From: Leishmania infantum JPCM5
Lineage: Eukaryota; Euglenozoa; Kinetoplastea; Trypanosomatida; Trypanosomatidae
Length of the DNA stretch: 64,000 nt
Assembly (NCBI RefSeq): GCF_000002875.2
Contig: NC_009417.2
Span: 539,929-603,928 of the forward strand
Reading direction: 5' to 3'
The position numbers were made by a program, and so were the translations under genes. The notes under the pieces are model-generated. The model was not told the origin of the DNA. It saw only the letters and a list, made by a program, of their open reading frames with translations, and did not search any database. Shown here piece after piece: positions 45,601 through 58,833 of this stretch (position 1 is the stretch's first letter; every line of letters begins with the position of its first letter).

Positions 45601-47992
45601 TGTTGTTGCTTTTTGTGCTCCTGTTTTCTGCTGTGTGTATATGCTTCTCTTCTCTTTCTGCATCGTTTCTCTCTTGCTTTTCATCGTTTTTCCATGTGTT
45701 TCTCTGCTCCTCCCCCCTCTTTGCCGTGGCCCTCTCTCCACCTACACGCACGTACACACCGCCACGGCCACCCTTTCAAGTATCTTTGGTCTACCTTGTC
45801 TTTCTTTCTCTGTGTGTGAGTGCATGCGTGCGGGTGTGCTTTTTTGCCCACGTCGATGTTGCCTTCTGTTTTCCTTTTTTTTTCGGTTTTCCGTCGCCTT
45901 TGGTTGTTTTGTACGTGTGCCTGTGTACTCCATTACGTTTTTTTTGTTTTTCGTTTTACATAATCCGTCGTTTTCTCTCTCTCCCCCCCCCCCCGCTTTA
46001 ATCTGGTCTTACAGATTTCGGTGTGTGTGTTGGTGCTCTGACAACTCTTGTCTAAAAATACGCATGCTGGGCTGCCTACCTCCTGTTACTCTGCGCTTTT
46101 CCCTTTCCTTCTCCCATTTTTTCGAAGCCGTTGTGCAAGGATATGTGTGTTTCTTATGCGAGATGGACCCTGTCTCCACTTTCTGTAAACTCCCATCTCT
46201 CTATTCTCCATCCTTCAACAGGTTTATGTGTTGTGCAATCACAATTTCTAATGCATGATCACCGCTCTCTGCGCTACCTCGACCTCCGCCCACCCCTCCC
46301 ACACACCTCCTCTCTCTTGGCATGCGCCTTGCCGTCGCTGTGCGAGAGCCGCGGAGGTCCGAGATGTACGAGTACAAATTCGGAAAAAGCGAATGAGTCT
46401 GAATCGTGTTTCCTATTGACTTCGTTTTCCACGTTTCTCTCCTGTTCTCCGTTCGGCTTGTCCTTTTTTTTTTTGGTTTGTTTTACTCATTTTCTTGTTT
46501 TCCTTGTCGTGAAGGCTCTCATTGTCCACGTTTTTCGTCGCTCTTCGTTGCTGTTTCTTTCGTTTGGGAGGGGGGTGTTGTTTCTGTCCCCTCGATCTTT
46601 TTCTCTTCACCACATTTTTGTGTGTTCATGCCACTTTTATCTGTATTGCCCAACACTCTCTCCCACTCTCCCACACTCTCCTTCCCTATCTGTCTTGCCC
46701 TTGCAATTTTTTTCGTTGTTCCTGCCCCTTTTTTTTCGGTTTCTTCCTTTCCTGGCCTTGCTCGTCCCTTCTCCCTCCTCCTCATCTCGCTTATTTGTTT
46801 GCGCTGAGAAATGATTTTGTTCGCGCTGCACAGCGATTTTTGACGGAGGAAAAGGAGGAAGGTTGGCGATCTTCGTTCTTTATCTTATCGGCTTTCTAGC
46901 GCTCTCGCTCTGTGTTTGTGTACGAATTTGCCCATGCCACTCCTTGTCCATTGCATGTTTGTGCCTTTTTTATATTTCTTTGCCCGTACGTGCGTGCGTG
47001 CGGTGTTCGTTTTTTCCCGAGTGAGCTCTCGCGCGCCGAGTTACGTGTACTCTGAAAGCACACGAATAAAGTGTACTCCACAGCCCATCTCTCCCTTCAC
47101 TCATGTCTAAAACTGCGCATGCCTCTTGTCGTCGCTTTTCCCTTTCCTTTTCCGCCGATCGAGTGCTTCGTCTTCTCTCGAAAGGTGCTCCCTCTGTCTG
47201 TGAAGCGTGCGGGGCCACCGAAACCCTAAGCGAACTACTTCTCCGTTTCGTGGCCCCGTTCACTGAGAGTGCGCATGTGAGGAGCGTGAGTACGGGTCAT
47301 GGTATCTGCTTCTTGGCCTGTTTCTGTCCTTGCGACATCACACCCCCTCCCTCGCACTGCCACACACACACACACACACACGTACACAAATCATGTCTCT
47401 TCCACTCTCTCTGTCTGTTTCTTTTCTTTGGTGTGTATCTTCGCCTTTCCCCTTGCCATTTTTCACGTTTGCCTCCTCTTTCAATCTTTCTCTCCTCTCC
47501 TCTCTTCTCCTGTACGCCACGCTCTCAACCGCGCAGGTGTACCCCCACATCTGTTGCCTGTGTGTCTCTCTTCTCTTTTTTTTTCTTTCACGGAAGACGG
47601 ATTCAAACTCGAAGAAGGGAAAGGTGAACCAAAGGACGCGACAACCAGCCAAAAACGAAAACGAGTGTGCTCTTTGTCCATGTGTTTTCTTGTTTGTGTT
47701 ACTTTCTTCTGTGAATGATGGTGCCGATGACTCGAGAGAGAGCAGTATGCCTCGTATTCCCCCTTACCTCACGCTCTATCCACACGCGACCTCTTTTCCT
47801 CTGCTATTAGCAAGCAGCTATGTTTCCCCCTGATATATAATACGTATGTGCGTGTGTGTGTGCTGTGTGTGCCGTTGACGTTGCCTCCCTTTTTTTTTTT
47901 GCTGTTCTCTTTTGTTTTTTTCGGTTTTGGTCTTTTTCCCCCTCTTCTCCCTCCTACTTCTCTGTCATTTTTTTTTCCTTTCTGTCCACACA

Positions 47993-48468
47993 CCCACTCA
48001 CTCCTACAACTATTCTGGCTCATTCGAGGTGGCGCGTGAAGGCGAAGAGTCGGCCTTCTCGTTTGCCCTCTTCTGTTTGTTTCGCCTCCCTCCCTGTCTG
48101 TACCTCTCGCTGCTGCACTCCGAGGTGAACCTCGCCTTCTAGTCACTGGGCGCCCATGAGCCTGTGCCTGCCGCTGACATCTTTTTTTCACCTCAGCTGG
48201 CCTCCACTCCTCCCTCATAAGCTGTTGGTAGCTCTGTCCGCTGGCCAAGTGTGTTCGGAGCATGGCCACAAGCAATGCGCACGAGAAATCGAATCGCACC
48301 TGTGCTCGCGAAAGAGATGATGATGCGAGGGTTATTAGGTAGGGAAAGAAAGGAGAGCAGATGTTTACGCGCGCAAGCGTGGATGTCTTGATGAAGTACA
48401 CAACGGAGTGGCAGCGGCGGCAGAGGAAGAGGGAAAGGCGTACCGAATTTTTGAAAAGAACAAAGTGA
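47993..48468 (+). pseudogene. Probable decayed protein-coding gene
   Basis: Protein-like sequence in two + frames with several stops. In one frame, from about 47993, it reads FEVAREGEESAFSFALF and on to a TAG at 48140-48142. It continues coding-like to a TAA at 48218-48220. It then seems to switch frame at about 48230: MATSNAHEKSNRTCARERDD follows from 48262, then a TAG at 48340-48342, then MFTRASVDVLMKYTTEWQRR and a basic end, with a final TGA at 48466-48468. Many third positions are G or C. So about three premature stops and one frameshift would break the gene. Family not recognised. A 210-codon minus-strand frame (47769-48401) overlaps; it would oppose all other genes and is considered the shadow. 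The upstream end is not defined. Confidence 0.4.
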
Positions 48469-51400
48469 GATCGTCTCTTCTCTCGCGGTTGTATCTCTTT
48501 CGCTTTTTTCTTTTGTTCTTGTTCGTGCTGCTGTTCTTCACATCAGGAGTTTACCTGGATGTGCCGACGCTCTCCTGCTCACGTGCTGGTGCTTCTTTTT
48601 TTTTGTCGTTCCTTCGTTTTTGTTCTCCGGTCCATGCGTGTCTGTTGCTACTTGGATCTTGTCTCCCTATCGCTTCTCCTCTGCGCTCGCCAGGAATAGC
48701 TGCGCTATCAACACGCCTACGCACGTGCACAATCACACATAGACACACAGTCTCTTTTCTGTCTGCTGCTTTGTTTTCTTCTACTTCATGAGCAGTGCAG
48801 AAATGACGGGCATGAAGTAGGTGAGATGCGCACTTTTCTGGTTCCCCCCCCCCTCCCTTCCTCTTTGTTTCTTTTTTCAGACCCTCTCTTGCTTTTTTTT
48901 GCCGTGTCCCCACCCTCTCCAGCCCACACCCACCCACACACACACAACACTCCATTGATGCACGGGGTCATCTTTCTGCGACAAAAACGTGCTTTCCCTT
49001 CTGTTTTATTTCTTTTTTGTTGTTCGTTCGGCTCCCTTTCGCCTTCTGTACTTTTTGTTTGATATCTTTGTCGTTCTTTCTCTCTTCAAATGTTTGATCC
49101 TGTTTTCCCTGCTTTTCACACACACACACACACACACCACTCCCGATCTTCTTCTCCGCCTTCCTACTCCTCCTACCCTCCCCCCCACTCTCGTTCTTCC
49201 CCTTTCCCTACCGTCACGGTTTGTACGCCACCCTTTGAGAAAGACAACAACAATAACAAAGCAGCAGCAGCAGCAGAGCTTCTCCTCTTCCCTCTCAGTT
49301 TTCCTTTTAGGATTTTCTTGTAGTTTTTGAGTCTTTCGGTTTTTGTATTTCTTTTTTCGGAGGGGGCCCTGCTGGATTTGAGTGTCGAGCAATCCTTGTT
49401 TGCGTTTTCTCTTCCTGCGCCTCTCGTTTTTTTTTCATCTGTCACTTGGATGTCTTCTGTATTGCGTTCACGCACATGTTTGTGTTTGTGTTTGTGTGAT
49501 TATGTGTAGCACTGTGCAAGTGTTCTTTGTTGCTGCTCGTCTTTTTTTTATTGGTTCGGCGAGTTAGGAGGGCACGCGTATCGCTCGTATTTGTGAAGCG
49601 TATGCTTCCATTTCTCTGCTCGCACGCGCACACACACATACAAATGTACACTGGATCAACTCTTCGAGTCTCCTCGTGTGATCCGCGCGTGTACATTTCT
49701 TTCTTTGGCTTTGCACGCCTGTTTTTTTTTTGTTTTGTTTTGTTTTTCGTCTCTCCCTCTTCCCCTCTTACGTCCCAGCAGCGAACATACATGCTCTAAG
49801 CAGCAAGACAACATATTTAAGCGACCGAGAAAGAGGCTCAACCGGCAGAAAGACGCGTACAAGAGAAGGAAAAGATGGTGCAGCTCCTCTTTTTCTTCGT
49901 TTCCGGTGCTGAGCGTGCTTTTTCTTCATGGTTTTTGTGTCGTTCTCTCTCTCACGCACAGGCTCTGCTTCGCTTCTTGTTTGTGCGGGACTTTACACAT
50001 GTTCATGTGTTGTTGTTTCCTGCTTGCTTCTCCCCCCTTTCGTTGCTCACCACCCACCCACCCTCGCCCATCTCTTCCGCGTACCAGCATGCGCGCCGAG
50101 TTTGTCCGCGCGCGTGGGTGTGTCGCTCTGTCTGTATTTCGGTTTACTTGTGTTCGGCTCCCTTCCTCTCTCACCCCCCCCCAATCCGAGAAGAGAAATG
50201 ACCGGCGCAGCACGCGCGCTCCAATGACACATTCACGTCTTTTTCACCTTGTCCTCCGCGTTAAGACCATTCAAAAGGGAGAGAGGTAGAGGGAGAGGTT
50301 GATGTGGAGAGCGGGGCACGCGCGCGACAGAGGCTGCTGCAGCCCCCCCTCCTTCTTTGCACTCGAAGGTGCGTGCTGGACCTCTTCGGGCGCGTGCCGC
50401 TCATCTGCTTCTGAGAATGTGTGTGTGTGTGTGTGCGTGCCTCCCCCTTACCTGTTCTTATTCTATTTCCATAATGATGAGCGGCCGAGAAGCGACTCTG
50501 CAGGACGACGGGCTGTGTGTGTACGTGTGGCGTTGTCACATTTTGTTCCTTCTACGGTCGTGCCGTACTCCTTCACGCTTCTCTCCTCTCCTCTCGTCCC
50601 CCCTCCGCCCGCCCTGAACCTTTCTTGGCCTGGGCTGGCGATGCATTTCAGGCATTCAGGATTGACTCCGCGTCTTTCTATGCCTCACCTCCCCCCCCGC
50701 ACAATATGCTGTGTCAGCATTCTGCTCTGAGCAGTGGATGAGCACGTACTTAAGGCTCTCCGCTCTCTTCTGTGTGCTTTGCTCTTTGCTGGAGCGTGCA
50801 TGTATGGGTGTGCTTGTAGTCTTCTACCTCTTTCCCTCCTCCACACGCACTACACCTGCCGGCACAATCACGGAAAAAAAAACCTACACGGCGCGCACGC
50901 AAGTACGCAGGTTTCTGTGAGCAACGCAGTCGCTTACTTGCGCGCATCCGTGCGTGGGGGGGGGGGAGACGGCTGCTTTTCATGATTTTTTTTGTATTTT
51001 TGTATGTCCTTTCCGTGTGCGTCTTATCCACGCAAACAAATAAAACCAAAAAAAAAGAACGGATTCAATGCAACTTTCGAACGGGGTGTGTGGGTGTGTG
51101 TGTATGGGTGGGTGGGCTCATGCCTGCCGCCTCCCTGCGTTTTCGTCGACCGTTTCCGGAGATGCGTATGAGCAGTTCTCTCTCCGTTCTTGTGATGCTT
51201 TTTTTCTCCGTGTTGAAACGAAAGAGTGGTGCGAGGGCTAGCAAGCTATGCGTAGCGAACCAGCGGAATGGCGGAAAAAAACGTCCATTGAAACGGCTTA
51301 AACTGCAACGATGGGTGTGCGCGCGCTGCCACTGTCTGTGTGCGGTTGCTTATTTCTTCCTTTTCTCTCGTTCTCATAGCCTGGTTTTGCTCGGTATCAC

Positions 51401-54400
51401 ACCACCTTTCCTCTGTTTTTTTTTTCGATTTTCAGGTAGGTACGCTGTTTGTATTGCAGCAATCGGCAATGTTGTGTGTATGCGCGTTGCCTGCGCCTTT
51501 CCAGTTTTGCCGTGTGCGTGTAGTGACAGGAAGACGGGATTATGCAGGGCTCGAACTGCGCCGTGTCGGCTTCCTTTTCTTCTTTTTTTCCGCACGTACG
51601 TGTACGTTTACGAGATAAACTGTCAGGAGAGGGGAAGTGTGAGAGCGGTCTGTCTCATCGCTACAAGGCATGTAGAAGGCGAAACAGAAAAATGTTTTTG
51701 CGCGCACACTGAGAAGTCGTTCTTCTGCATATGTAGAGGTTGTCGCGTTGTCTTCCCTGCCCTCCTCCCTCATTATTGTTTCAGGTGTCTAGACCACACA
51801 CCCGCCCTGCCCCCTCTACCTTCCGGACCCCACGCAAGCACTTCGAGGTGCTTTTCTTCTTTTCGATTTGCTTTGTTTTCTTTGCGCACCTGTCTTTGGC
51901 ACCATGTTCTTCAATGACAGGAGCGCACGCACACGCTCATCTCCTTCCCCGCTCCTCTTGTGTACCGCATCTCCCATAGTGGGAACGACCACTTGAATGC
52001 CAAGCAAAGAGTGAATTTGGCGGGGATAGGCATGTGTGTCTGTGTGTGTGTGTGCAGAAAAGGGAGAGATGCGCCAACTTCGCTGGCTTTTGTTTTGTCG
52101 TTTCTTTCCTCCTCTCCTTTTCCTTCGCTCTCCTCTCTTTTCTACGTTCCATCAAAAGGCTGCACATTTTTTTTTCTCGCTCCCCCTCCCCTCTCTTCAT
52201 CCTCTGGCTCCTTCTCTTGCTTCCATTGTCGTGGAGCTGTTTGGGAGTGCTTGACTTGCCCTCTCGCTCCCGCTCTTTCGAGTGACTTTTCAATCGAGAT
52301 GCGGCAGTTCGCCGTTTACATCCTGCTCACTCTCACTCTTGCTCACCAGCTCCACCTCTCCGGGACCCTCCCCCTTCCTTTTCTCCCTTCTTGTCTGTAT
52401 CTCATTCCCGCATCCTTCTACTTGTGCTGTACTTGATCGCTTTCTTTGTTCCAGCGTGGAGCTCCTTCCGTTGCCACTACCGGCTTTCTCTCGTGCTCGT
52501 TCCCCTCTTTTTCTTTCCCTCTCCATTCTATTTCCCCCATACTTACACCCACGCACGCACACGCACCTCTGCCCTGCCCTAGCCCTTACTTCTTTCTCAA
52601 ACTATCCTTCATCGGCTTCTAGCGCGTCGCACCGAAGGGCAGAGGAGACGCAGGAACAAGCTAGTGGACGATCAGAAAGAGAGTGGAAACCAAAAAAAAG
52701 AGGTGTAGAGGAGATAAAAAGGAGAAGTAAAACGGCTTCGAGCGCACGCTTCCTACACAAAACAAAATTTCACCAGATTGATTGGTGGCAGCGTGTGAGC
52801 GTATGAGAGACAGAGGCAGAGAAGCGTCAGTCTCTGTGTATCTAATTGTCTGGACTAGTGGCCATAGCTGAAGAAAGGCTCTCACTACGTGGCTCAAGGT
52901 TTGGATGTGTATGTGTGGGTAGGTGTTTCGATCAGTGAAAAGAACACGAGCGAAACAAAAAAAAGTCTATCGCACCCCCGAGCTCATTTATGCACCTGGA
53001 TCTCCACCTTTCGCTCTCTCGACGCTCACCATCACCACCACGACCACGGCCACGACGACCACCACCACCGCCGTACATGTATGCTTGAACTTTTTCCTTA
53101 CGGCCCATTTGCTCGCCAGCGCCTTTCTCTGAATGAATTTTTTTTCTTTGTTTACTTTTGAGGCCTCCTCGAATGCTCTTAACCGGTCGATGTATTACTT
53201 TTTTTGTCGCTCGCTCTCTCTCTCTCCCCCATCTACAGTCCTTCGGCATTCTTCGTTGTGTGTGTGTGTGTGTGTGCGCTTCTTTTTTCTTTCTTTTCCG
53301 TGATTTTTTTTGGGGGAGACGTGAGGGGCCGCTCTGTTAGCGAAGCATGAGTAAGAAGAAAAACGAAGGGGCAGGCAGCTAAGCTACTCCGCATGAAGGC
53401 ACATGGAGTTGCGTGTAGGAGAAATATGTCTGCTTCTCCGCAAGCATTCGCTTTCCTGAAACCCTACGCTTTTTTGTGCTCTCTTACGCACGCACCATTC
53501 CCATTCTTATGAGTGTGTGGCCGGCGTCCCTGGGCTTTCCTTTCTCTCTCCCGCACACACACACACAACTGTTCCTCCAAACAGGCTTCTTCTGTTTTTT
53601 TTTTGTTTCGTCTTTGCGCCTTCCCACTTTCCTTCTCTCTGTGCGTGAGTGTGCGTGCGCAAGTGCGGGCACTTCTCTTGCTCTCCCCCCCCCACACTAT
53701 GTTCGACCTTCTTTTGTCGCTCACCACGTCTGCTGTTGCTTCACCTCCTCTCTGTTCATTGGTTTTACCCTTCTGCGACACTTGCTCTGCGTTGCGTTCA
53801 CGTGTGTGTGTGCGCACACCTCTCGGTGTCTCCGTCCTCTACTTTTGATCTTTGTTTTTTTTTCGATTTCTTGGTTCCTTCCCGTCGTTCCCCTCGCCCC
53901 CACTTCCACTGTTCGACTCTCTTTCTCTTTTTTCTGTATTGTACTTTTCCATGTCTGCCCTGCCAATCTCATTTTTCCTCGTTTTCTCGCTCTCTGGTTT
54001 CATGTAATGCAAACTCGCGCGCGAACGCGTGTGTATGTGTGTGTGTGTGTTGTTTGTGCGCTCGCGGGTTTGTTTGCTCTTCAGCAGGTGCGTTCTGCTT
54101 GCCCTCGCAGCATGCCGTGCACATTATTAAAATTTAAAACACGGAAAAAGAACAAAAAGGAAAACTTCAAAAGGTGCAGGCAAGTCAGAAGAAAACTGGA
54201 AGTGTGTGTGTGAGAGCATTTTTCTTTCCGTGGCGTCGTCGCGGTGATAATTCTCTGAGAGCGTGTCTTTCAAGGGCACTGCCTCTTGGCTCTCTATGGC
54301 TGCACCTGAGCATACTGCTGTTCGTGAGCCGAGCCATAACATGCAATCTATTCACGGTTGCGGGAGCTGGTCTTCACGCGTATGTGTGCACAGGAGCAAC

Positions 54401-57400
54401 TATGCCTGTCGTAGCGTTTTTTCCCCCTTCAACCCTTCCCTTTCCCCTCCCCGACCGCTATTTCTCTTGCTCACCGAAACGTGATTATCGCATGTTTTTT
54501 GTTGGTGCGTGAACACCGGCTTTTACCACCACCGCCACCACCCCGGCATCCTTCATACTCTCATGCCGCTGTCTCACAGCCGATACGCGCATTCCGCTCG
54601 TCGATGTGCCTCTCAAACTGGAGCCGCATTTCCCATCTTTTTCACCGACACCACTACCCTTTCACGCACCCGTATGCGGTCGCTTCTTTCAAGGACAAAC
54701 TTTCTGTCTTCCCCCCCCGCCAACTCTACCGCTCACCCTTGCAGAGCACTGCTGGCGAAGTTCCGATTCGGCTGCATGCCCATTCTAGGATCTCTATGGC
54801 GAACCCTCACACACCAACAAGTAGAGAGCGCGCGGTGGCATTCCTTTATTCTCCCTTGTGGATTCTCTTCTGTTTTTTTTTTTTTGCCTCGCCCGCCTCC
54901 CCGCTGCTTCTCTGACTACAGATGGCAGATAGCACAAAAATGAAAGAAAACAATGTGCATCCGTGACAGCGACGTGCCTACGTAATCCTTTCTTTTTTGT
55001 TTTGGGGGAGCTCGCTTGCGGCACACAATCCAGGCTCTACCATGCCTTTCAGCTCCTACCTGCCCAGCGTTTGCCGTTCCGCACCCCTCCTCGTTACCCC
55101 TCCAGGAGAACAGTGGAAGCGACCAGGTGCACACGCTCACGAAAAGGAAAAAAAAAAGAACACAGAGACGCTCACGCTTCGTGTGAGTGGCATCGTGCAG
55201 AATAGACGGAGAGGAAGGAAGCGAGGAAAAAGAAGGCAAACCACCTTGCTTCCCCACCACTCCTCTGACGACCATTTCGAGGAGAGTTCGACGCGGTCAC
55301 TCTCCCAACTCACACACAGAAAGAGCGGCCCATGAGCTTTGAGGCGCCCTGTCCCCCGTCTTTTCTCCACCACCACCACCCGCCCCTCCCCTTCCCTTCA
55401 CTTTGCTCTGTTTTGTTGTGGTTGCCATTTTTTTTTGTTCACTAGTACCTCCTTTGCCCTCTTGCTTGACGTAACCTCCATCTCACAGCTGCCGAGGAAA
55501 GCGAGAGAGAAGAGAGCCCGAGCACACGAGAAAAAAAAAGGCGGCGCTGCTACACCCGAAGCCGCTTCGCGCTGCTCCTTCCTTGGGCCTCTTCCGGGGC
55601 GATGCGCAGCAAAGACACTGGCACACAAGGAAACGTGCTTAGCAAGCATTTGCATTCACACCTACATATGGAGCGGGTCAAAGTCAGACTAGCAGCTCGA
55701 GTGGCGGGTGCTAAAAATAAATAATAATACACTCCTATTAACCAGCGAATATGTAGCGATGGCAATCTCTCCCTCTCTTTTCTCCTTTTACATGAGAGCG
55801 TCGGACTGTGAAGTTCTCACGCAGGGAAAAGGCAAAGGAAGGGGGAGTTACCAGAGTTCGAGAAAAGAGTGCAGGTGGAAGCAGGCAAGCTAACGAAAAA
55901 GCGACCAGAAGCGACTTTCAACGCTGCTGTCGACCGCAACACTCCGCCCCCGCTTTCATCCTTCTTTTACGAGCGTTCTGCATCCGTGTTTGCTTCCGTG
56001 TGTCTTCGTCTGTGCATTTTCTTTTCTTGCTTTTGCGACTGCTTTGTCCCTCGACCGCTATATGATCTCTCTCTCTCTCTGTCCTCCATGAGCCCTCGCG
56101 ATCCTCGTACGGTTGCTTGAGAGACTCCGTGTTTGTGTGTGTGTACGTGGGTAGTCTTCTTTTTCTGCTCAAGGAAGCGGCGCAGCTTGGGATGAGTTTT
56201 TCACTCGAATCGCTCCCTGCTGTGCTCCTTCCCCTTGCTTCTGTAGTGGCGCATAGGCTGCCTTTTGTGAATTGCTGGCTCACGCTCACGCGATAGCACG
56301 TTCACATGCTTTCCCCCATCATACACACACACACACAAACCCTCCCCTTGCTGGACTTATTACACTCGCTCCTGCGAATGTGTGTGGGGGGAGGGAGGGT
56401 GTTTGAAGGTCTTTATGAGTCTCTTTTCTTCTCTGCATACACTCGATAAAACAAGGTACGGATGGCAAGAAATGAACAAAAAACAAAATGCTAAAGAGCA
56501 ACCAGAGAATTAGAGCGTGGCATGCCCGCTGCGTAGATCCGTGCAGCAGTGAACGTGTTGCATCTTGCTCCACAGGCCCGGCTATCCGGACATGGACTGC
56601 CTATAGCCTCACGCCACCCCCTTGCCAAGGAGAACTACCACGCACTTACCCCATTCGATGTGTCTGTGCTCATGGTTTTCCGCCCTGCTTGCAGAGCATC
56701 TACGCTTGCTGCAAAGAAACAACGTGACACGTATAACCATCTGGAGAATACACTTCTCACACGCAACACGGAACTGCCGCTAGTCCCCTCTCTGCTCAAC
56801 ACATGAACTCTCTTTTCACGTTCCGCCTCCGTCCTTCCCTCCTTCTGCCTTCTGGTTCGCTGGTGTCCGCGATCGGCGTACCGTCTTCGTTTTTTCGGTC
56901 ACCCTCATCCCAACGATTGCTCCCACTCTTTCTTCGCCGCGGGTCTGCTGCTTGATTCGAAACCTCCACCGCCGGGAACCAGCTCTTCCCGCTTTCTCCG
57001 TTTTCGCGAACTGCCTTTTCTACCCCCTCCTGAGGGAGAACTCATTCCACATCACTGTCTCCTTGTGTTTCTGCGTTCTCTACCCATCACTCAGCTGTGT
57101 GCCCGGTGCGCCTCTTTCGGTTTTGCAATCGGCTATCTCTTTCCCTCTCCCATTCGGGTTCATTTCCCTCGGCGCTTCCTTTTCGTGGTCGTACGCCTCT
57201 CCACCTGAGTGCTGCCCTTGTCGTCGTCGTCGTGTGTGTGTGTGTGTGTGTGTTCTGTTATTGTGCAAGCGTGGTGAGCGCCGATTATTTCCTCTTCCTG
57301 CTCTTCCTCTTTCCCTCCTTTCTCTTTTTCTGAAATCGTCTTTTTGGTCTAATACGCCGTGTTTCTGGGGCCCGCCTGCCCGCCCTCCGCCCCTCTCGTT

Positions 57401-58292
57401 CTCTCTGCTTCCAGTCCTTTCTCCTCCCTCCTGATTATTTCCCTCGACAACCGTGTGAGTTCGCGCGTGTGAGCGAGTCTGTTCATAGAAAAACTGTCAC
57501 CAGTGCTGCTCTTCCTGCTCTCGCTCTCTTTGTTTTCTTTTTTGTTGTTTCTCTCGAAGTCGCTAATAGCCTGGTCGCCCATACAACTCCAGCTGCAGCA
57601 CTTCCCTCTCTTAGGAGGGGTCGCTTGACAAATCGCGCCCTTCTCGGTACTTTGGCACCGCAGCACCTCTCAACCTCCGTGTCATCGTCGGGTGTGTTTG
57701 CGTGTGTTGTTGTCTCCCTCGTGCTTCACCTGCATACGACAGTCAAAAAGAGGCATATCTTCTCGCTTCTCTCTTTTTCTTTATATTCCAGCCGGTCTGA
57801 TTTTCCGTTCCTCCCTCCCCAATCCCCCCCTCCCCACTTACTCTCCTGGTTTGATTGCGGCCTCTGCTTCTCTTTCCGTGCTGTGTGCGTGTGCGTGTGT
57901 GCGGTTGCGTTTTCTAAAACACCTTCTCCATCATCCATCTCGGAAGCAAGAACCGAACAAAAGCGGAAGCGGCAGTGCGCCTTACTTTTCCTTTGCTTTT
58001 TCGCTTGTTCTGATTCGGCTTGTTACTGTAGTGGTGGTTTGGTTTAGTTTGGTTTTGGCGGGTGTACTCTATCAGTTCCACGTTGTGTAAGCAACGCCAA
58101 GCACACCAACTTCGCATTTGTGAGCTCGTCTGCGTCGGATAAAGAGGTTCCGCCTGTTTTTCTCTTGCTGCTATCACTCATTCTTTATTTCGCTGCCTCC
58201 CTCTGCTCGCTGCTTCTCTTTTCCTTCTTGGTCGATCAGAGCCGTTTCGCGTTGTCTCTTTTCGGTGCTCCTCCTGCGGTTCTCATCTTCCG

Positions 58293-58328
<36 letters not shown>

Positions 58329-58573
58329 ATGTTTTTCGTTTTTGTTTTTGCTGCAGCCCGGCTCACTCTTCTCTCTTATCAGTACTCGCACCTCCTCCGC
58401 GACAGCTGGTGCACCTTTGTTTTCATAGTTTTTTTTTCTTATCTACGTGCTTGGCCAGTAAGACCGCGCTCTAGGCACTCACACGCTTACTCCCGCTCTG
58501 TTTGTTTGTTTGCGAGCCATCTTCTCGTCAACTCTCCCTGGCTCCCTTCCCCTGCTCGTGACGTCCTCGACGT
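48469..58573 (+). other. Very long gene-poor region before gene D
   Basis: Ten kb of T/C-rich + strand with GT repeats and small purine-rich islands. Open frames up to 311 codons (50982-51917) are low-complexity without good starts. Balanced islands at 53340-53470, 54500-54850, 55000-55350 and 56440-56810 show overlapping short frames but no recognised gene. No RNA gene or mobile element was recognised. Confidence 0.55.
58295..58326. repeat. (GT)16 microsatellite
   Basis: Thirty-two bp of uninterrupted GT, about 500 bp before gene D. Confidence 0.9.
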
Positions 58574-58598
58574 CGTTTCTCTTTGCCCCAGTTTTCAG
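58574..58598 (+). promoter_or_regulatory. Candidate spliced-leader acceptor for RRM gene D
   Basis: The tract TTTCTCTTTGCCCCAG ends at 58591, with a second AG at 58597-58598. No ATG occurs from here to 58834, which gives a leader of about 240 nt and supports the gene D start. Confidence 0.45.
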
Positions 58599-58833
58599 CC
58601 ATCTCCGCCTCGTTCCCGTTTGTGCCCTCCTGCCCACACCCAGCTAGACACCATAAGGGAGCGAATTTCCTCTTTTGTGGGCCTTGCTCTCTGCGTGCTC
58701 GTGCCTTATCCCCGCGCCGTTCCCTCTTGCTCGCGCTCCGTCTTTGGACCTCCACACACTCAAACGAGAGCCACAGCCGCCTCTAGTGCCCCTCCCCCTC
58801 CTCTCTCTCCCTATCCTTGCTCGTTTACTCCCC

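Larger units (their letters stand above)
37878..47992 (+). other. Very long gene-poor region after gene C
   Basis: Ten kb of mainly T/C-rich DNA. Open frames of up to 260 codons (38996-39778) are low-complexity; its last 59 codons, from the ATG at 39599, begin with a Lys cluster followed by a hydrophobic stretch, but nothing more supports a gene. Minus-strand frames (for example 39017-39739) are Arg/Glu/Lys-rich mirrors of T/C DNA. An AT-rich island lies at 40.9-42.5 kb, and two overlapping short frames lie at 43907-44211. No RNA gene was recognised. Confidence 0.55.

Noticed and set aside
50982..51917. 311-codon + frame
   Set aside because: Mixed T/G-rich repeat translation, no acceptor plus start, no recognisable domain.
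52282..52806. 174-codon + frame with a charged C-terminal half
   Set aside because: The charged part comes from a purine-rich island with A-ending codons; the first half is T/C low complexity.
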